A stretch of DNA of 13,692 nt, taken from Dehalococcoidia bacterium (GTDB lineage Bacteria; Chloroflexota; Dehalococcoidia; SM23-28-2; RBG-16-64-32). Where the stretch lies: the NCBI GenBank assembly GCA_030690405.1, contig JAUYGU010000130.1:1-13692 (forward strand). Reading direction: 5' to 3'. Shown piece by piece: positions 1-5,837 of the stretch. Position 1 is the first letter of the stretch. Every line of letters starts with the position of its first letter. Position numbers and translations under genes: made by a program. The notes under the pieces are model-generated. The model searched no databases, was not told the origin of the DNA, and saw only the letters and a list, made by a program, of their open reading frames with translations.

Positions 1-141
1 GTCCACTGTGTGCACCCCTGACCTCCGGTCGCTGGATTGGCATTGGACAACCCTAGCGTAGCCGGAGTCCTCTTGAGGTGGGTGCATTTTCGACCATCAC
101 TCCACCTTTGAGGGTGGGTGCCTTTTAGGCTAGCATTCACA
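1..141. mobile_element. Terminal region of an IS21-family insertion sequence (rest lies left of the window)
   Basis: Read on the minus strand from 141, the DNA begins TGTGAATGC and then carries two spaced copies of an AAAA-(G/T)GCACCCACC motif. On the plus strand these are 73-90 and 108-126, each of the form TTGAGG(G)TGGGTGC(A/C)TTTT and about 36 bp apart. A TG...CA terminus followed by several internal repeats with an A-run next to a GCACCCAC/GACCCAC block is the typical end structure of IS21-family elements. No transposase gene (istA or istB) is inside the window, so the family call rests on the terminus alone. The outer edge is placed at 141. No gene is visible in 1-130. Confidence 0.55.
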
Positions 142-549
142 TACCTCTGCATCACGCGCCAACTGGAGGAAACGTGACGAACCACAGTCGACTGTAAGAC
201 GGTCGAAGCAGAGGAGAAGCGGCAACGCCGCCCGCACGTGGCGTACCTCGATGGGGAAGGGAATAGGCGACATCACGGAGTTAAGCCAAACCCATTCTCC
301 AGGCCGCCATCCCCGGAGCACCTTCCTCAGGGATAGGGACTCCATTTGCCACTGGAACTCGGCACGCAGATGGAGAATCGCTCTTTCGACCTCAGTGACC
401 GGCGGGCCCGGTACGCACTCTGTACAGGCGGCCCATCGAGACTTCCTCTCACTCCAGCGCCGAATGAATGGGAGTGCGGCCTTTTCCCAGGGCGACCTGC
501 GCTCTGAACCAATTGAACGGCCGCAAAACCCGCATCTCATATCATTCAC
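130..549 (-). CDS. Small zinc-ribbon protein, probably truncated at its 3' end by the IS
   Basis: A 139-residue protein that I do not recognise beyond its N-terminus. Residues 6-9 (CGFC) and a later CTEC near residues 42-45 form a CxxC...CxxC pair. The context CGFCGRS...CTECV resembles the small zinc finger at the N-terminus of ClpX, so a zinc-binding treble-clef or ribbon is likely. The remainder is basic and tryptophan-rich, with no domain I can name. The start is GTG at 549, three codons before an ATG at 540; an AAGGAGG lies too far upstream to decide between them. The final codons (Cys-Glu-Cys-stop) fall inside the terminal bases of the IS at 134-141, so the natural C-terminus was probably longer and has been replaced. 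The opposite strand also has an open frame here, but it has no recognisable motif. Confidence 0.5.
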   Translation of the reverse strand: MNDMRCGFCGRSIGSERRSPWEKAALPFIRRWSERKSRWAACTECVPGPPVTEVERAILHLRAEFQWQMESLSLRKVLRGWRPGEWVWLNSVMSPIPFPIEVRHVRAALPLLLCFDRLTVDCGSSRFLQLARDAEVCEC

Positions 550-718
550 ATTCTACAATTCGCCGCTGCCTCCTTGCCGGTACGAAGCATTGCTATATCT
601 CTGACTCTCCCGCCCCTCAATCCGCCGTGACGCCGGCTAGAACCAGCCTGCCGGTTGAGCGCCCTCAAGACGCCCCATCCGGGGCTTCCCGCCCTTATGC
701 CACCATAGGAGGATACCC

Positions 719-1315
719 ATGCCTGAGAAGAAGTGGTTCTGGAACGACATCGCTGACGGCCTCTTGCATCGCCTGTACGACCCGACGGTCAGGGGCAGGT
801 CGCAGGAGATCGCCGCACGGCTGAAGGTGCCGCGGTGGGTCGTCAACCGCCGGGCCGCCGCCCTGGGACTGAGCCGGCCCAAGGACAGGCCTTGGTCCGC
901 TGGGGATGAGGCGCACGTGGAAGCCAATTTCCACCACACATCGGTCAAGACGCTGGCTCGAAAGCTCGGGCGGTCCCCGACAGCCGTGCAGCTCAAGGCG
1001 AAGCGGCTCGGCCTACGGAAGTACGACGAGGGCTACACCGCCCTCTCGCTGGCCGAGGCGTTGGGCGTCGACCCCCACTGGGTGCTGGCCCGCATCAGGT
1101 CGGGCAAGCTGCGCGCCTCGCGGCGCCACACCGAGCGCACCGCGCAGCAGGGCGGGGACAGCTGGCTGATCACCGACGAGGCGGTCGTGAGGTTCCTCCA
1201 CGACCACCCCTACGACATCGACCTGTGGAAGGTTGATAGCCTATGGTTCATGGACCTGATCGCGCCGTTCCTCCAGCGCCCGGTTACGGATAGCCGGCGC
1301 GCCGAGGCGGCCTAG
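719..1315 (+). CDS. Triple helix-turn-helix DNA-binding protein (two Myb/SANT-like repeats plus excisionase-like HTH)
   Basis: A 198-residue protein that looks like a DNA-binding regulator of the kind carried by phages and islands. Residues about 5-51 (KKWFWNDIADGLL...AALGL) and 57-99 (RPWSAGDEAHV...AKRLGL) are two copies of a Myb/SANT-like HTH. Each has the pattern W, acidic helix, 'IA+LK/LG', then a recognition helix ending in (A/K)xxLGL. Residues about 105-162 (YTALSLAEALGVDPHWVLARIRSGKL...SWLITDEAVVRFL) resemble a MerR/excisionase-type HTH. There are no transmembrane segments or catalytic motifs. The ATG start is well supported by AGGAGG at 707-712 with a 6-nt gap. An extended -10-like TGCTATATC lies at 591-599 but has no clear -35. 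The stop TAG (1313-1315) is followed within 20 bp by the next gene, so the two are probably one transcript ending at the 1596-1621 terminator. The target is unknown. Confidence 0.75.
   Translation: MPEKKWFWNDIADGLLHRLYDPTVRGRSQEIAARLKVPRWVVNRRAAALGLSRPKDRPWSAGDEAHVEANFHHTSVKTLARKLGRSPTAVQLKAKRLGLRKYDEGYTALSLAEALGVDPHWVLARIRSGKLRASRRHTERTAQQGGDSWLITDEAVVRFLHDHPYDIDLWKVDSLWFMDLIAPFLQRPVTDSRRAEAA
1270..1296 (+). repeat. 27-bp imperfect direct repeat, copy 1
   Basis: This stretch begins CCTCCAGCG, continues CCCGGTTACGG and ends AGCCG. It matches the copy at 1541-1567 at 23 of 27 positions. It lies in the last codons of the 198-residue HTH gene, encoding part of LQRPVTDSR. Confidence 0.6.
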
Positions 1316-1332
1316 TGTCAAAGGAGGTGCAG

Positions 1333-1557
1333 ATGATCTCAGCCAGGCATCGAAGCGCGCGCCGCAACCGCCGCGGTGCGCCCTGGACCGAAGAGGAGGA
1401 CGAACGGCTGCTCGCCGTGGCACACCTGCCGCCAAGGGCGGTTGCCGACCTTATGCGACGCAGTTGGCTCGCTTGCAGGCGTCGGCTCATCTACCTGCGA
1501 GCGGACGGCGACGGCTCTCTCGGCTACCAGCCTCGGCGCTCCTCCAGCGTCCGGTGA
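1333..1557 (+). CDS. Small single Myb/SANT-like HTH protein
   Basis: A 74-residue basic protein whose only recognisable unit is a Myb/SANT-like helix-turn-helix at about residues 15-55 (APWTEEEDERLLAVA...RRLIYLR). This is the same fold as the second repeat of the upstream gene. The ATG at 1333 is chosen because a near-perfect ribosome binding site, AAAGGAGGTG (1320-1329), stands just in front of it. An in-frame GTG at 1315 overlaps the previous stop but has no binding site. The gene is probably co-transcribed with the 719-1315 gene and closed by the terminator at 1596. Its 3' end contains a 27-bp near-repeat of the 3' end of the upstream gene, read in a different frame, so the pair may share an origin or have recombined. 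Expression looks likely; the function is unknown. Confidence 0.6.
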   Translation: MISARHRSARRNRRGAPWTEEEDERLLAVAHLPPRAVADLMRRSWLACRRRLIYLRADGDGSLGYQPRRSSSVR

Positions 1558-1567
1558 CGGGGAGCCG
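1541..1567 (+). repeat. 27-bp imperfect direct repeat, copy 2
   Basis: This copy begins CCTCCAGCG, continues TCCGGTGACGG and ends AGCCG. It matches 1270-1296 at 23 of 27 positions and spans the stop codon of the 74-residue HTH gene. Read in the frame used by copy 1 it would again give LQRPVT-SR, but this gene uses another frame here. The similarity is therefore at DNA level or reflects an old frameshift. Confidence 0.6.
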
Positions 1568-1595
1568 CGGCGGCCAGGTGGAGCGAGACACAAAG

Positions 1596-1621
1596 AAAGC
1601 GGGGGCCCTCCCGCTTTTTTT
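1596..1621 (+). terminator. Strong intrinsic terminator, probably bidirectional
   Basis: Stem arms AAAGCGGG (1596-1603) and CCCGCTTT (1610-1617) enclose a 6-nt loop, and the right arm runs into a tract of seven T (1615-1621). On the minus strand the hairpin is followed by TTTCTTT. It can therefore also stop transcription arriving from the convergent XRE gene, which ends at 1656. Confidence 0.85.
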
Positions 1622-1655
1622 GTTGCCCGCAGGCGTCTATGACTCCGGGGAACCG

Positions 1656-1880
1656 TCAGGGACGGAAGAAACTGATCTCCACACCATACAGCTCAGCCAG
1701 CACCAGCAGCTCAACGAAGTCCACGCGTCGCTCTCCGCTCTCGCACTTGGACAAGAACGACTGGGGCTTTCCCAGCCTGCGGGCCGCTTCCGCCTGGGTG
1801 AGGCCAGCTTGCCGTCGCGCCTCGCGGAGACGTGCCAGGAACCGTCGATATGTCTTCTGGTACGTCTGATCGTCTAGCAA
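1656..1880 (-). CDS. Short XRE-family (Cro/CI-type) transcriptional repressor
   Basis: A protein of about 74 residues built almost entirely of one HTH_3/XRE domain: RLREARRQAGLTQAEAARRLGKPQSFLSKCESGERRVDFVELLVLAELYGV. The second and third helices (TQAEAARRLG, QSFLSKCESGER) carry the usual Q-x3-A and S-x2-S/E residues. There is no C-terminal sensor domain. TTG at 1880 is preferred as the start because GAGAGAGGG stands 7 nt upstream in the message. An in-frame TTG at 1898 would extend the protein by six residues but lies almost on the predicted transcription start. The gene diverges from the 65-residue orphan across a shared palindrome, so autoregulation and control of that neighbour are likely. 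The short XRE-plus-small-gene arrangement is also seen in toxin-antitoxin and phage-like switches, but the partner matches no toxin I know. Confidence 0.8.
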   Translation of the reverse strand: MLDDQTYQKTYRRFLARLREARRQAGLTQAEAARRLGKPQSFLSKCESGERRVDFVELLVLAELYGVEISFFRP

Positions 1881-1888
1881 ACAAGGAC

Positions 1889-1906
1889 CCTCTCTCAATC
1901 GAGAGG
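1889..1906 (-). promoter_or_regulatory. Leader hairpin overlapping the ribosome binding site of the XRE gene
   Basis: The 6-bp arms CCTCTC and GAGAGG flank a 6-nt loop. In the minus-strand message the 3' arm contains the GAGAGAGGG ribosome binding site of the TTG start at 1880, so the hairpin could mask it. It may be coincidental. Confidence 0.35.
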
Positions 1907-1936
1907 ATTATCAGGCGGGGCTCGCCAATATCCCAA
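1907..1936 (-). promoter_or_regulatory. Putative sigma-70-type promoter for the XRE repressor
   Basis: On the minus strand, TTGGGA (1936-1931) and GATAAT (1912-1907) are separated by 18 bp. This would start transcription near 1900, about 20 nt before the preferred TTG at 1880. The -35 box lies inside the operator-like palindrome 1928-1946. Confidence 0.5.
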
Positions 1937-1949
1937 AATAGGATATAAT
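1928..1949 (+). promoter_or_regulatory. Shared operator palindrome with consensus -10 box for the plus-strand gene
   Basis: The arms ATATCC (1928-1933) and GGATAT (1941-1946) form a perfect 6-bp inverted repeat with a 7-bp spacer. The right arm overlaps a perfect TATAAT (1944-1949) serving the gene that starts at 1977. The left arm overlaps the -35 box of the divergent XRE gene. One bound dimer could shut both promoters, the usual layout for a Cro/CI-type switch. No good -35 is visible on the plus strand. Confidence 0.5.
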
Positions 1950-1976
1950 CTGACTTCCGGTGGAGTCGTTGCCTTG

Positions 1977-2174
1977 ATGCCGCTCTGGGTGCTCGCTGAG
2001 GACGATGTCGTTCGAGGCTTGCGGGAACGTGGCCTGCCGCTGGATAGCCTCGACGACTTGACGCCGCAGGAACGTGACCTGATTCGAGAATACGTAGACT
2101 TAGCGTTTAACGAAGCCGCACGGGAGCTGCTGGACATCTTGGCGGCCCGGATCAGGCGAGATAGAGGGACTTAG
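1977..2174 (+). CDS. Small acidic helical protein of unknown function
   Basis: A 65-residue protein, predicted to be mostly helical from its composition (VLAEDDVVRGLRERGL, LTPQERDLIREYVDLAFNEAARELLDILAARIRR). There is no signal peptide, membrane segment, cysteine or catalytic motif. The start is ATG at 1977; a TTG immediately before it (1974) is equally reachable from GGTGGAG at 1959-1965. The leader would be only about 20 nt from the TATAAT at 1944. The gene stands alone between the divergent XRE repressor and the dnaE2 fragment. It could be the regulated partner of that repressor. I do not recognise the family. Confidence 0.5.
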   Translation: MPLWVLAEDDVVRGLRERGLPLDSLDDLTPQERDLIREYVDLAFNEAARELLDILAARIRRDRGT

Positions 2175-2215
2175 AGCGTAATCGGATCCCCGTTCAGAGG
2201 GTCCGGAACGGCCAC

Positions 2216-2688
2216 GACCGCCAGCTCGCCCTGCCCCTACCCACAGAGCAGGACATGGTGCCGTTGAAGCCGATGACCGACTGGGACGACATGGTGGCCG
2301 ACTACGCCGTGTTGGGCCCGTCGCCGGAGCACCACCTGATGTCGTTCCTTCGGCCTCGGCTCACGAGGGCGCCGTTCCCAGCCGCATGCTGGGCTCCCTC
2401 CCCGACGGCGCGCCGCTGGAGGTGGCGAGGCTGGTGGTCTGCCGCCAGCGGCCGGCCACCGGCAAGGGGTTCGTCTTCCTGGTGCTGGAGGACGAGTTCG
2501 GCCTGGTCAACGTCATCGTCACGCCCGACCTCTACGACCGCCACCGCTCCCTGGTCCGCGCCGAGCCCTTCGCCCTCGTCCACGGCGCCCTGGAGCGCCG
2601 GGACGGCACCGTCAACGTGATAGCGGAACGCTTCTCAGTTCTACGACCCGCAGGCGCCGTGGCGCCGGAGGCGCACAACTTTATGTGA
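2216..2688 (+). pseudogene. dnaE2: Error-prone DNA polymerase DnaE2 (ImuC), C-terminal fragment with a frameshift
   Basis: This encodes only the last 155-160 residues of a polymerase that is usually over 1,000 residues long. It starts at DRQLALPLPTEQDMVPLKPMTDWD, includes the DY(x)VLG-SPxHH...LRPRL block, and continues into the OB-fold tail LVVCRQRP-TGKGFVFL-LEDEFGLVNVIV-PDLY, ending PEAHNF-stop. These blocks are diagnostic of the DnaE2 C-terminus. The first part reads in one frame to about 2366 and the rest in the next. Restoring one G in the GGG at 2367-2369 joins them as LTRGAVPSRMLGSLPDG. With no polymerase or PHP domain and a frameshift, it cannot be functional. It faces a second dnaE2 3' end at 13561-13692 across the defence genes. 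The two differ at many third-codon positions, so this is not a recent duplication. Confidence 0.85.
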
Positions 2689-2705
2689 CCGGCCTGCTCC
2701 ATCAA

Positions 2706-2727
2706 CACTAAGTCAAGTTAGTGCGCG
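2706..2727 (-). repeat. 22-bp palindromic site, copy A (downstream of the dnaE2 fragment)
   Basis: Read on the minus strand it is CGCGCACTAA, CTTG, ACTTAGTG. CACTAA (2706-2711) and TTAGTG (2718-2723) are a perfect inverted repeat around 6 bp. It matches copy C (13502-13523) at 18 of 22 positions and copy B (12066-12087) at 17. It begins 17 bp after the dnaE2 stop and has the same polarity relative to dnaE2 as copy C. Confidence 0.75.
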
Positions 2728-2756
2728 GGGGCTGAGCTTGATGCTTAGATGGGCAA

Positions 2757-2783
2757 CTGGCGGGGGTTCGTCCCGCCCGCCAG
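2757..2783. terminator. GC-rich hairpin between convergent dnaE2 fragment and SIR2 gene
   Basis: A perfect 8-bp inverted repeat, CTGGCGGG (2757-2764) and CCCGCCAG (2776-2783), encloses an 11-nt loop containing TTCG. It lies between two genes that converge (2688 plus, 2841 minus), so a transcription-stopping role is plausible. Neither side has a T-tract, which weakens the case for a classical terminator. No tRNA or tmRNA body could be built around it. Confidence 0.4.
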
Positions 2784-2840
2784 AATGAAGACGTGCTGCC
2801 CTCTCCAAGAGACTCCTCTGTCCGTGTTCGAGGGCATAAA

Positions 2841-5837
2841 TTAGCCCACGACAGAGACGCCGCGTGCTACTGGACCCAACAGGTTGAAGCCGACGGCGAA
2901 TCTTACCCGCCTACCGACAGCGAGTTGGGCGCTGACATCTGGGTCGAGCCGATAGCAATCCAGGTACACGTCCAGCGCATGTCCATCCACCTGGATGAAG
3001 CCATAGGACTCGTGAAGCGTGACAATTCGACCTTCTCGAGCAGGCGCCTCCTTTGTGAAGGCGACTCGGACCCGCATCGTCTCCCACCGGTCGAGTTCGA
3101 CATCACGAAGATCATCAAAGATCTCTCTGGCTTCCGCCTCGGCTCCTACGAGGTATAAGTACACTGCGAGGTCGAACGCCGCACTCCAATGCCGCGGGAC
3201 TGTGTGAACTGCCAGTCTAAACTGGGCGACGACCTCTTCGCGCGGCTTCCCCGCCAGCGCCAAAGCGACAGCCAGGGAATGCCTAAGTCTTCGATCATCC
3301 CCATCATATTGAATCCCGTTTTCAAGGACCTCTATGGCCTCTGCAGAGCGATCTCGGTCGATCAGGAACCGGGCAAAAAGATGTCTGGCAGCCGTGTTAT
3401 CGGGCCGCGAGTTCAGCGAGCTTCGGAAAGACTGCTCGGCGTCCTCATACTCACCCACCTTGGCCAGCAGCTGCGCGCTACAGGCATACAGCGAGCTCCT
3501 ATCGCGCGCGTTGCGTATGCCGTCCATCAGTACGTCATGGGCTCTGCTGTACCAACCCACGCGTTGCTCCGCGGTTTCCGCTCGTTGGGCGCACTCCTGA
3601 TAAAGTCGCGCTAGCGAATCGTACGCGGCCGCTTGCCCAGGTAGCCGACGGATGAGCTTCCTAAACGCCTCCTCAGCTCGATCAAAGTGAATGCGATCCC
3701 AGGCGCCACCACCTTTGCTAGCCTGATATCTCCGGAAGCTAAGCATCCCAACGCTGTGCTGAATCGACGGATCCTTGGGTAGGAGTTGCCGCGCCTCACC
3801 AAGAAGCGACTCTGCGAGGCCGAATCGTTGATTGTCCATGGCAAGGATGGCCCAGTGTTGCGCGACGATGCCATCGGTCTCGTCCAGCTCTCGACAGGCC
3901 TTGTAGAAGTCCGATTTCAGATCGTAAGAGCCCAGAAGGTCGACTAGCTCCCTCGCTCGAGAGATTCGGCGATAGGCAAGGAGGTCCTCCTCATATCCAA
4001 GATCTATGCTCTCGAGGATTGTTCTGTACAGCGCAAGTCGGTCAACAGCGCTCGGCAAGACGTAGTCAACTACGATCTGCGCGATGATCGGATGGCGAGC
4101 CCTGTACGAATCGCCATCGTCATCGCTCTCCTCCACGATCACCCTCTCCGCAGGCTTGAGGATTCGCTCAGCGAACTCCTCGAATGGAATGCCGGTCAGC
4201 CGACGAAGTAGTCCGGCCCGAAGAGGCACTCTGGCCTGATAAAGGGCACAGATGCAAAGGTATGCTTGCTTAGCCTCCTCGCTGGGAATGGAATCGTACT
4301 CGTCCCGAATAATGGCGTCGAAGGTTTCGCCGGATGTCGCCTCTCTCATTGCGACCAGCAACTGTCGCTCTGCTCGGCGCCGAAACTCCTCACGCCGACG
4401 CTCGGGCGAAAGAGCCTCAAGAGCACCTAACTCCCCAAACTCCTCCAGCTTCTTGAGGACGTGGCCGATTTCGTTCTCCGTGAGGTACGCCAAGTCAAAA
4501 GTAGCAATAGGTGGCAGCTGCAGATTGGCCGTCCTGTCGGCCCACTCGTTGGCTCTCGAGGCTGCAACGAGTGTCACGTCCGTGGCCGCCTTCATCCCTT
4601 GTGTGACGAACTGCGAGATCTCCCTTGCGTGGTCGTCTGCGTCGTCGACAATCACGTAGAGCCGTCGGTCAAGGAGGCGTGCAACGGAATGCAGCAGCCC
4701 GTGCTCCAAATTGGCCTTTTCTTTCAGGCTCAGCACTGGCAGTTCCCACACCGCCGCCATGTCAGCGGCCAGGCGACGGAGGAGAGTTGTCTTGCCTGCG
4801 CCTGCCTCCGCCCTAATGAGAGCGAGTCTGGGGCCCCGACTCTCGGCGTGTGCGAGGAGTTCGAGTACGATCTCGTCCTCGATGTCACGGTTGGCGTCGC
4901 AGCCTCCTTGTATTTGTCCCCACGTAGGACGATCACCACGATAGAAGGCCGAAAAGTCAGGGGCGCCTCGTTCCAATTCCTCGACGACAACGTCAAAATG
5001 GCGACGAATCCCCTCGCTCGTGGCGTCCGAGACCTGAGCCGATGGTTCGAAGATCTTGGGAACACGAACTGCGGTGGGCTGACCGATGCCGACACTCCGG
5101 CATTCGTTCTCTAGCCAGATGAGGTTGGACTCCCCATCTTGGTTAATCAGAGTGATCTTCCTAGCTTCCCAATGCAGCTTCTCGAACTCCCGGTATCCCG
5201 GGGACACGGCGTAGGATCGAGGGAGGCGATCAAGCCCTCCCATCTGCTCAGCGACCTCGCCAATCAACTTCTGAAAGTCCGGGTCCTCGCGTCCGTATCC
5301 CACATACAGGATGGTGTTCTCAGACGCGTCGTCCGCCAAGCGCTGGAATAGTCTCCTCCTCAGCTCCTGGGCTCTTGCAAAGTCTTCACCCGTCAGCACT
5401 AGGCGCCCTTCTGATGTGTCAATCCGCGAAATGCAGCCATGCAGCTTGTACAAGGGAATCTCCTTGGGCCCAAGGTCCCTAAGGAGAGTCTTGCTGCTGT
5501 AGATCGGGCGCACCTTCTGGTACGCTCCTTCATCCTTGTACGCTTCCTCTACCAGAAGGTCGAAGTTCGTCGTGTAGATGCATCGCCAGGGAAGTCTAGT
5601 CATCGCCACGAGCCCTTTGCTCGGGGCGAGCCCATCGAGCCTCCTTCGTATGAATCCCTCCACTTCGCTGCGGCCCACGACAGCCTCCGCGAACGACGTC
5701 GTCATGGCAAGTGGCCAGCCGTCGTACTCGCCCAGGAAGGCGTCCGCAATCTCTGCAGCAAGCTCTACGCCTGTGGGTGCGCCATTCCCATTAGCATCTA
5801 AGCTCGCGCGAGATGCCCCTGCACCCAAGAACAGCAC
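2841..5837 (-). CDS. SIR2-STAND NTPase-TPR defence protein with C-terminal cold-shock-like domain (Avs5-like)
   Basis: A 998-residue multidomain protein. Residues 1-250 are a SIR2-like NAD+-binding Rossmann domain: FLGAGASR (3-10), TTNFD with N91, KLHG with H133, and VGYGREDPDF (179-188). Residues 340-560 are a STAND-type P-loop NTPase: Walker A AEAGAGKTT (343-351), Walker B YVIVDDAD (394-401) and sensor AASRANEW (425-432). About 640-910 is a TPR superhelix. Residues 933-998 (GRIVTLHESYGFI...GRRVRFAVGFN...GPVA) look like a cold-shock OB fold, an unusual tail. In related proteins, TPR-type sensing of a phage component triggers oligomerisation and NAD+ loss; applied here this is inference. GTG 5837 has no ribosome binding site. 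The frame continues upstream with Sir2-like sequence (ARWLVSQVASRRAV) to a stop at 5931-5933 without ATG, GTG or TTG. A CTG at 5912 preceded by GGAG is the likelier start (1,023 residues). Confidence 0.85.
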   Translation of the reverse strand: MLFLGAGASRASLDANGNGAPTGVELAAEIADAFLGEYDGWPLAMTTSFAEAVVGRSEVEGFIRRRLDGLAPSKGLVAMTRLPWRCIYTTNFDLLVEEAYKDEGAYQKVRPIYSSKTLLRDLGPKEIPLYKLHGCISRIDTSEGRLVLTGEDFARAQELRRRLFQRLADDASENTILYVGYGREDPDFQKLIGEVAEQMGGLDRLPRSYAVSPGYREFEKLHWEARKITLINQDGESNLIWLENECRSVGIGQPTAVRVPKIFEPSAQVSDATSEGIRRHFDVVVEELERGAPDFSAFYRGDRPTWGQIQGGCDANRDIEDEIVLELLAHAESRGPRLALIRAEAGAGKTTLLRRLAADMAAVWELPVLSLKEKANLEHGLLHSVARLLDRRLYVIVDDADDHAREISQFVTQGMKAATDVTLVAASRANEWADRTANLQLPPIATFDLAYLTENEIGHVLKKLEEFGELGALEALSPERRREEFRRRAERQLLVAMREATSGETFDAIIRDEYDSIPSEEAKQAYLCICALYQARVPLRAGLLRRLTGIPFEEFAERILKPAERVIVEESDDDGDSYRARHPIIAQIVVDYVLPSAVDRLALYRTILESIDLGYEEDLLAYRRISRARELVDLLGSYDLKSDFYKACRELDETDGIVAQHWAILAMDNQRFGLAESLLGEARQLLPKDPSIQHSVGMLSFRRYQASKGGGAWDRIHFDRAEEAFRKLIRRLPGQAAAYDSLARLYQECAQRAETAEQRVGWYSRAHDVLMDGIRNARDRSSLYACSAQLLAKVGEYEDAEQSFRSSLNSRPDNTAARHLFARFLIDRDRSAEAIEVLENGIQYDGDDRRLRHSLAVALALAGKPREEVVAQFRLAVHTVPRHWSAAFDLAVYLYLVGAEAEAREIFDDLRDVELDRWETMRVRVAFTKEAPAREGRIVTLHESYGFIQVDGHALDVYLDCYRLDPDVSAQLAVGRRVRFAVGFNLLGPVARGVSVVG

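Noticed and set aside
251..604. Plus-strand frame opposite the zinc-ribbon gene
   Set aside because: No domain. The minus-strand product has a plausible CxxC...CxxC metal site.
1464..1877. Plus-strand frame running through 1596-1621
   Set aside because: It reads straight across a strong intrinsic terminator and opposite the XRE gene, and has no ribosome binding site.
2165..2180. Possible half-copy of the 22-bp site (CTAAGTC on the minus strand) near the 5' junction of the dnaE2 fragment
   Set aside because: Only about 7 bases match and they lie in coding sequence. A match this short is expected by chance.
2706..2727. Reading the 22-bp sites as chromosomal dif or integron attC
   Set aside because: The right half-site lacks the TTATGT core of dif, and the boxes do not fit the RYYYAAC/GTTRRRY rule of attC.
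2745..2790. Possible tRNA or tmRNA 3' end (GGGGGTTCGTCCC followed by GCCAG)
   Set aside because: The loop lacks the invariant A58, there is no CCA end, and no acceptor or anticodon arm could be found upstream.
2793..3158. Plus-strand open frame antisense to the 3' end of the SIR2 gene
   Set aside because: No recognisable motif. It lies wholly within a well-supported minus-strand coding region encoding the TPR and OB-fold tail.
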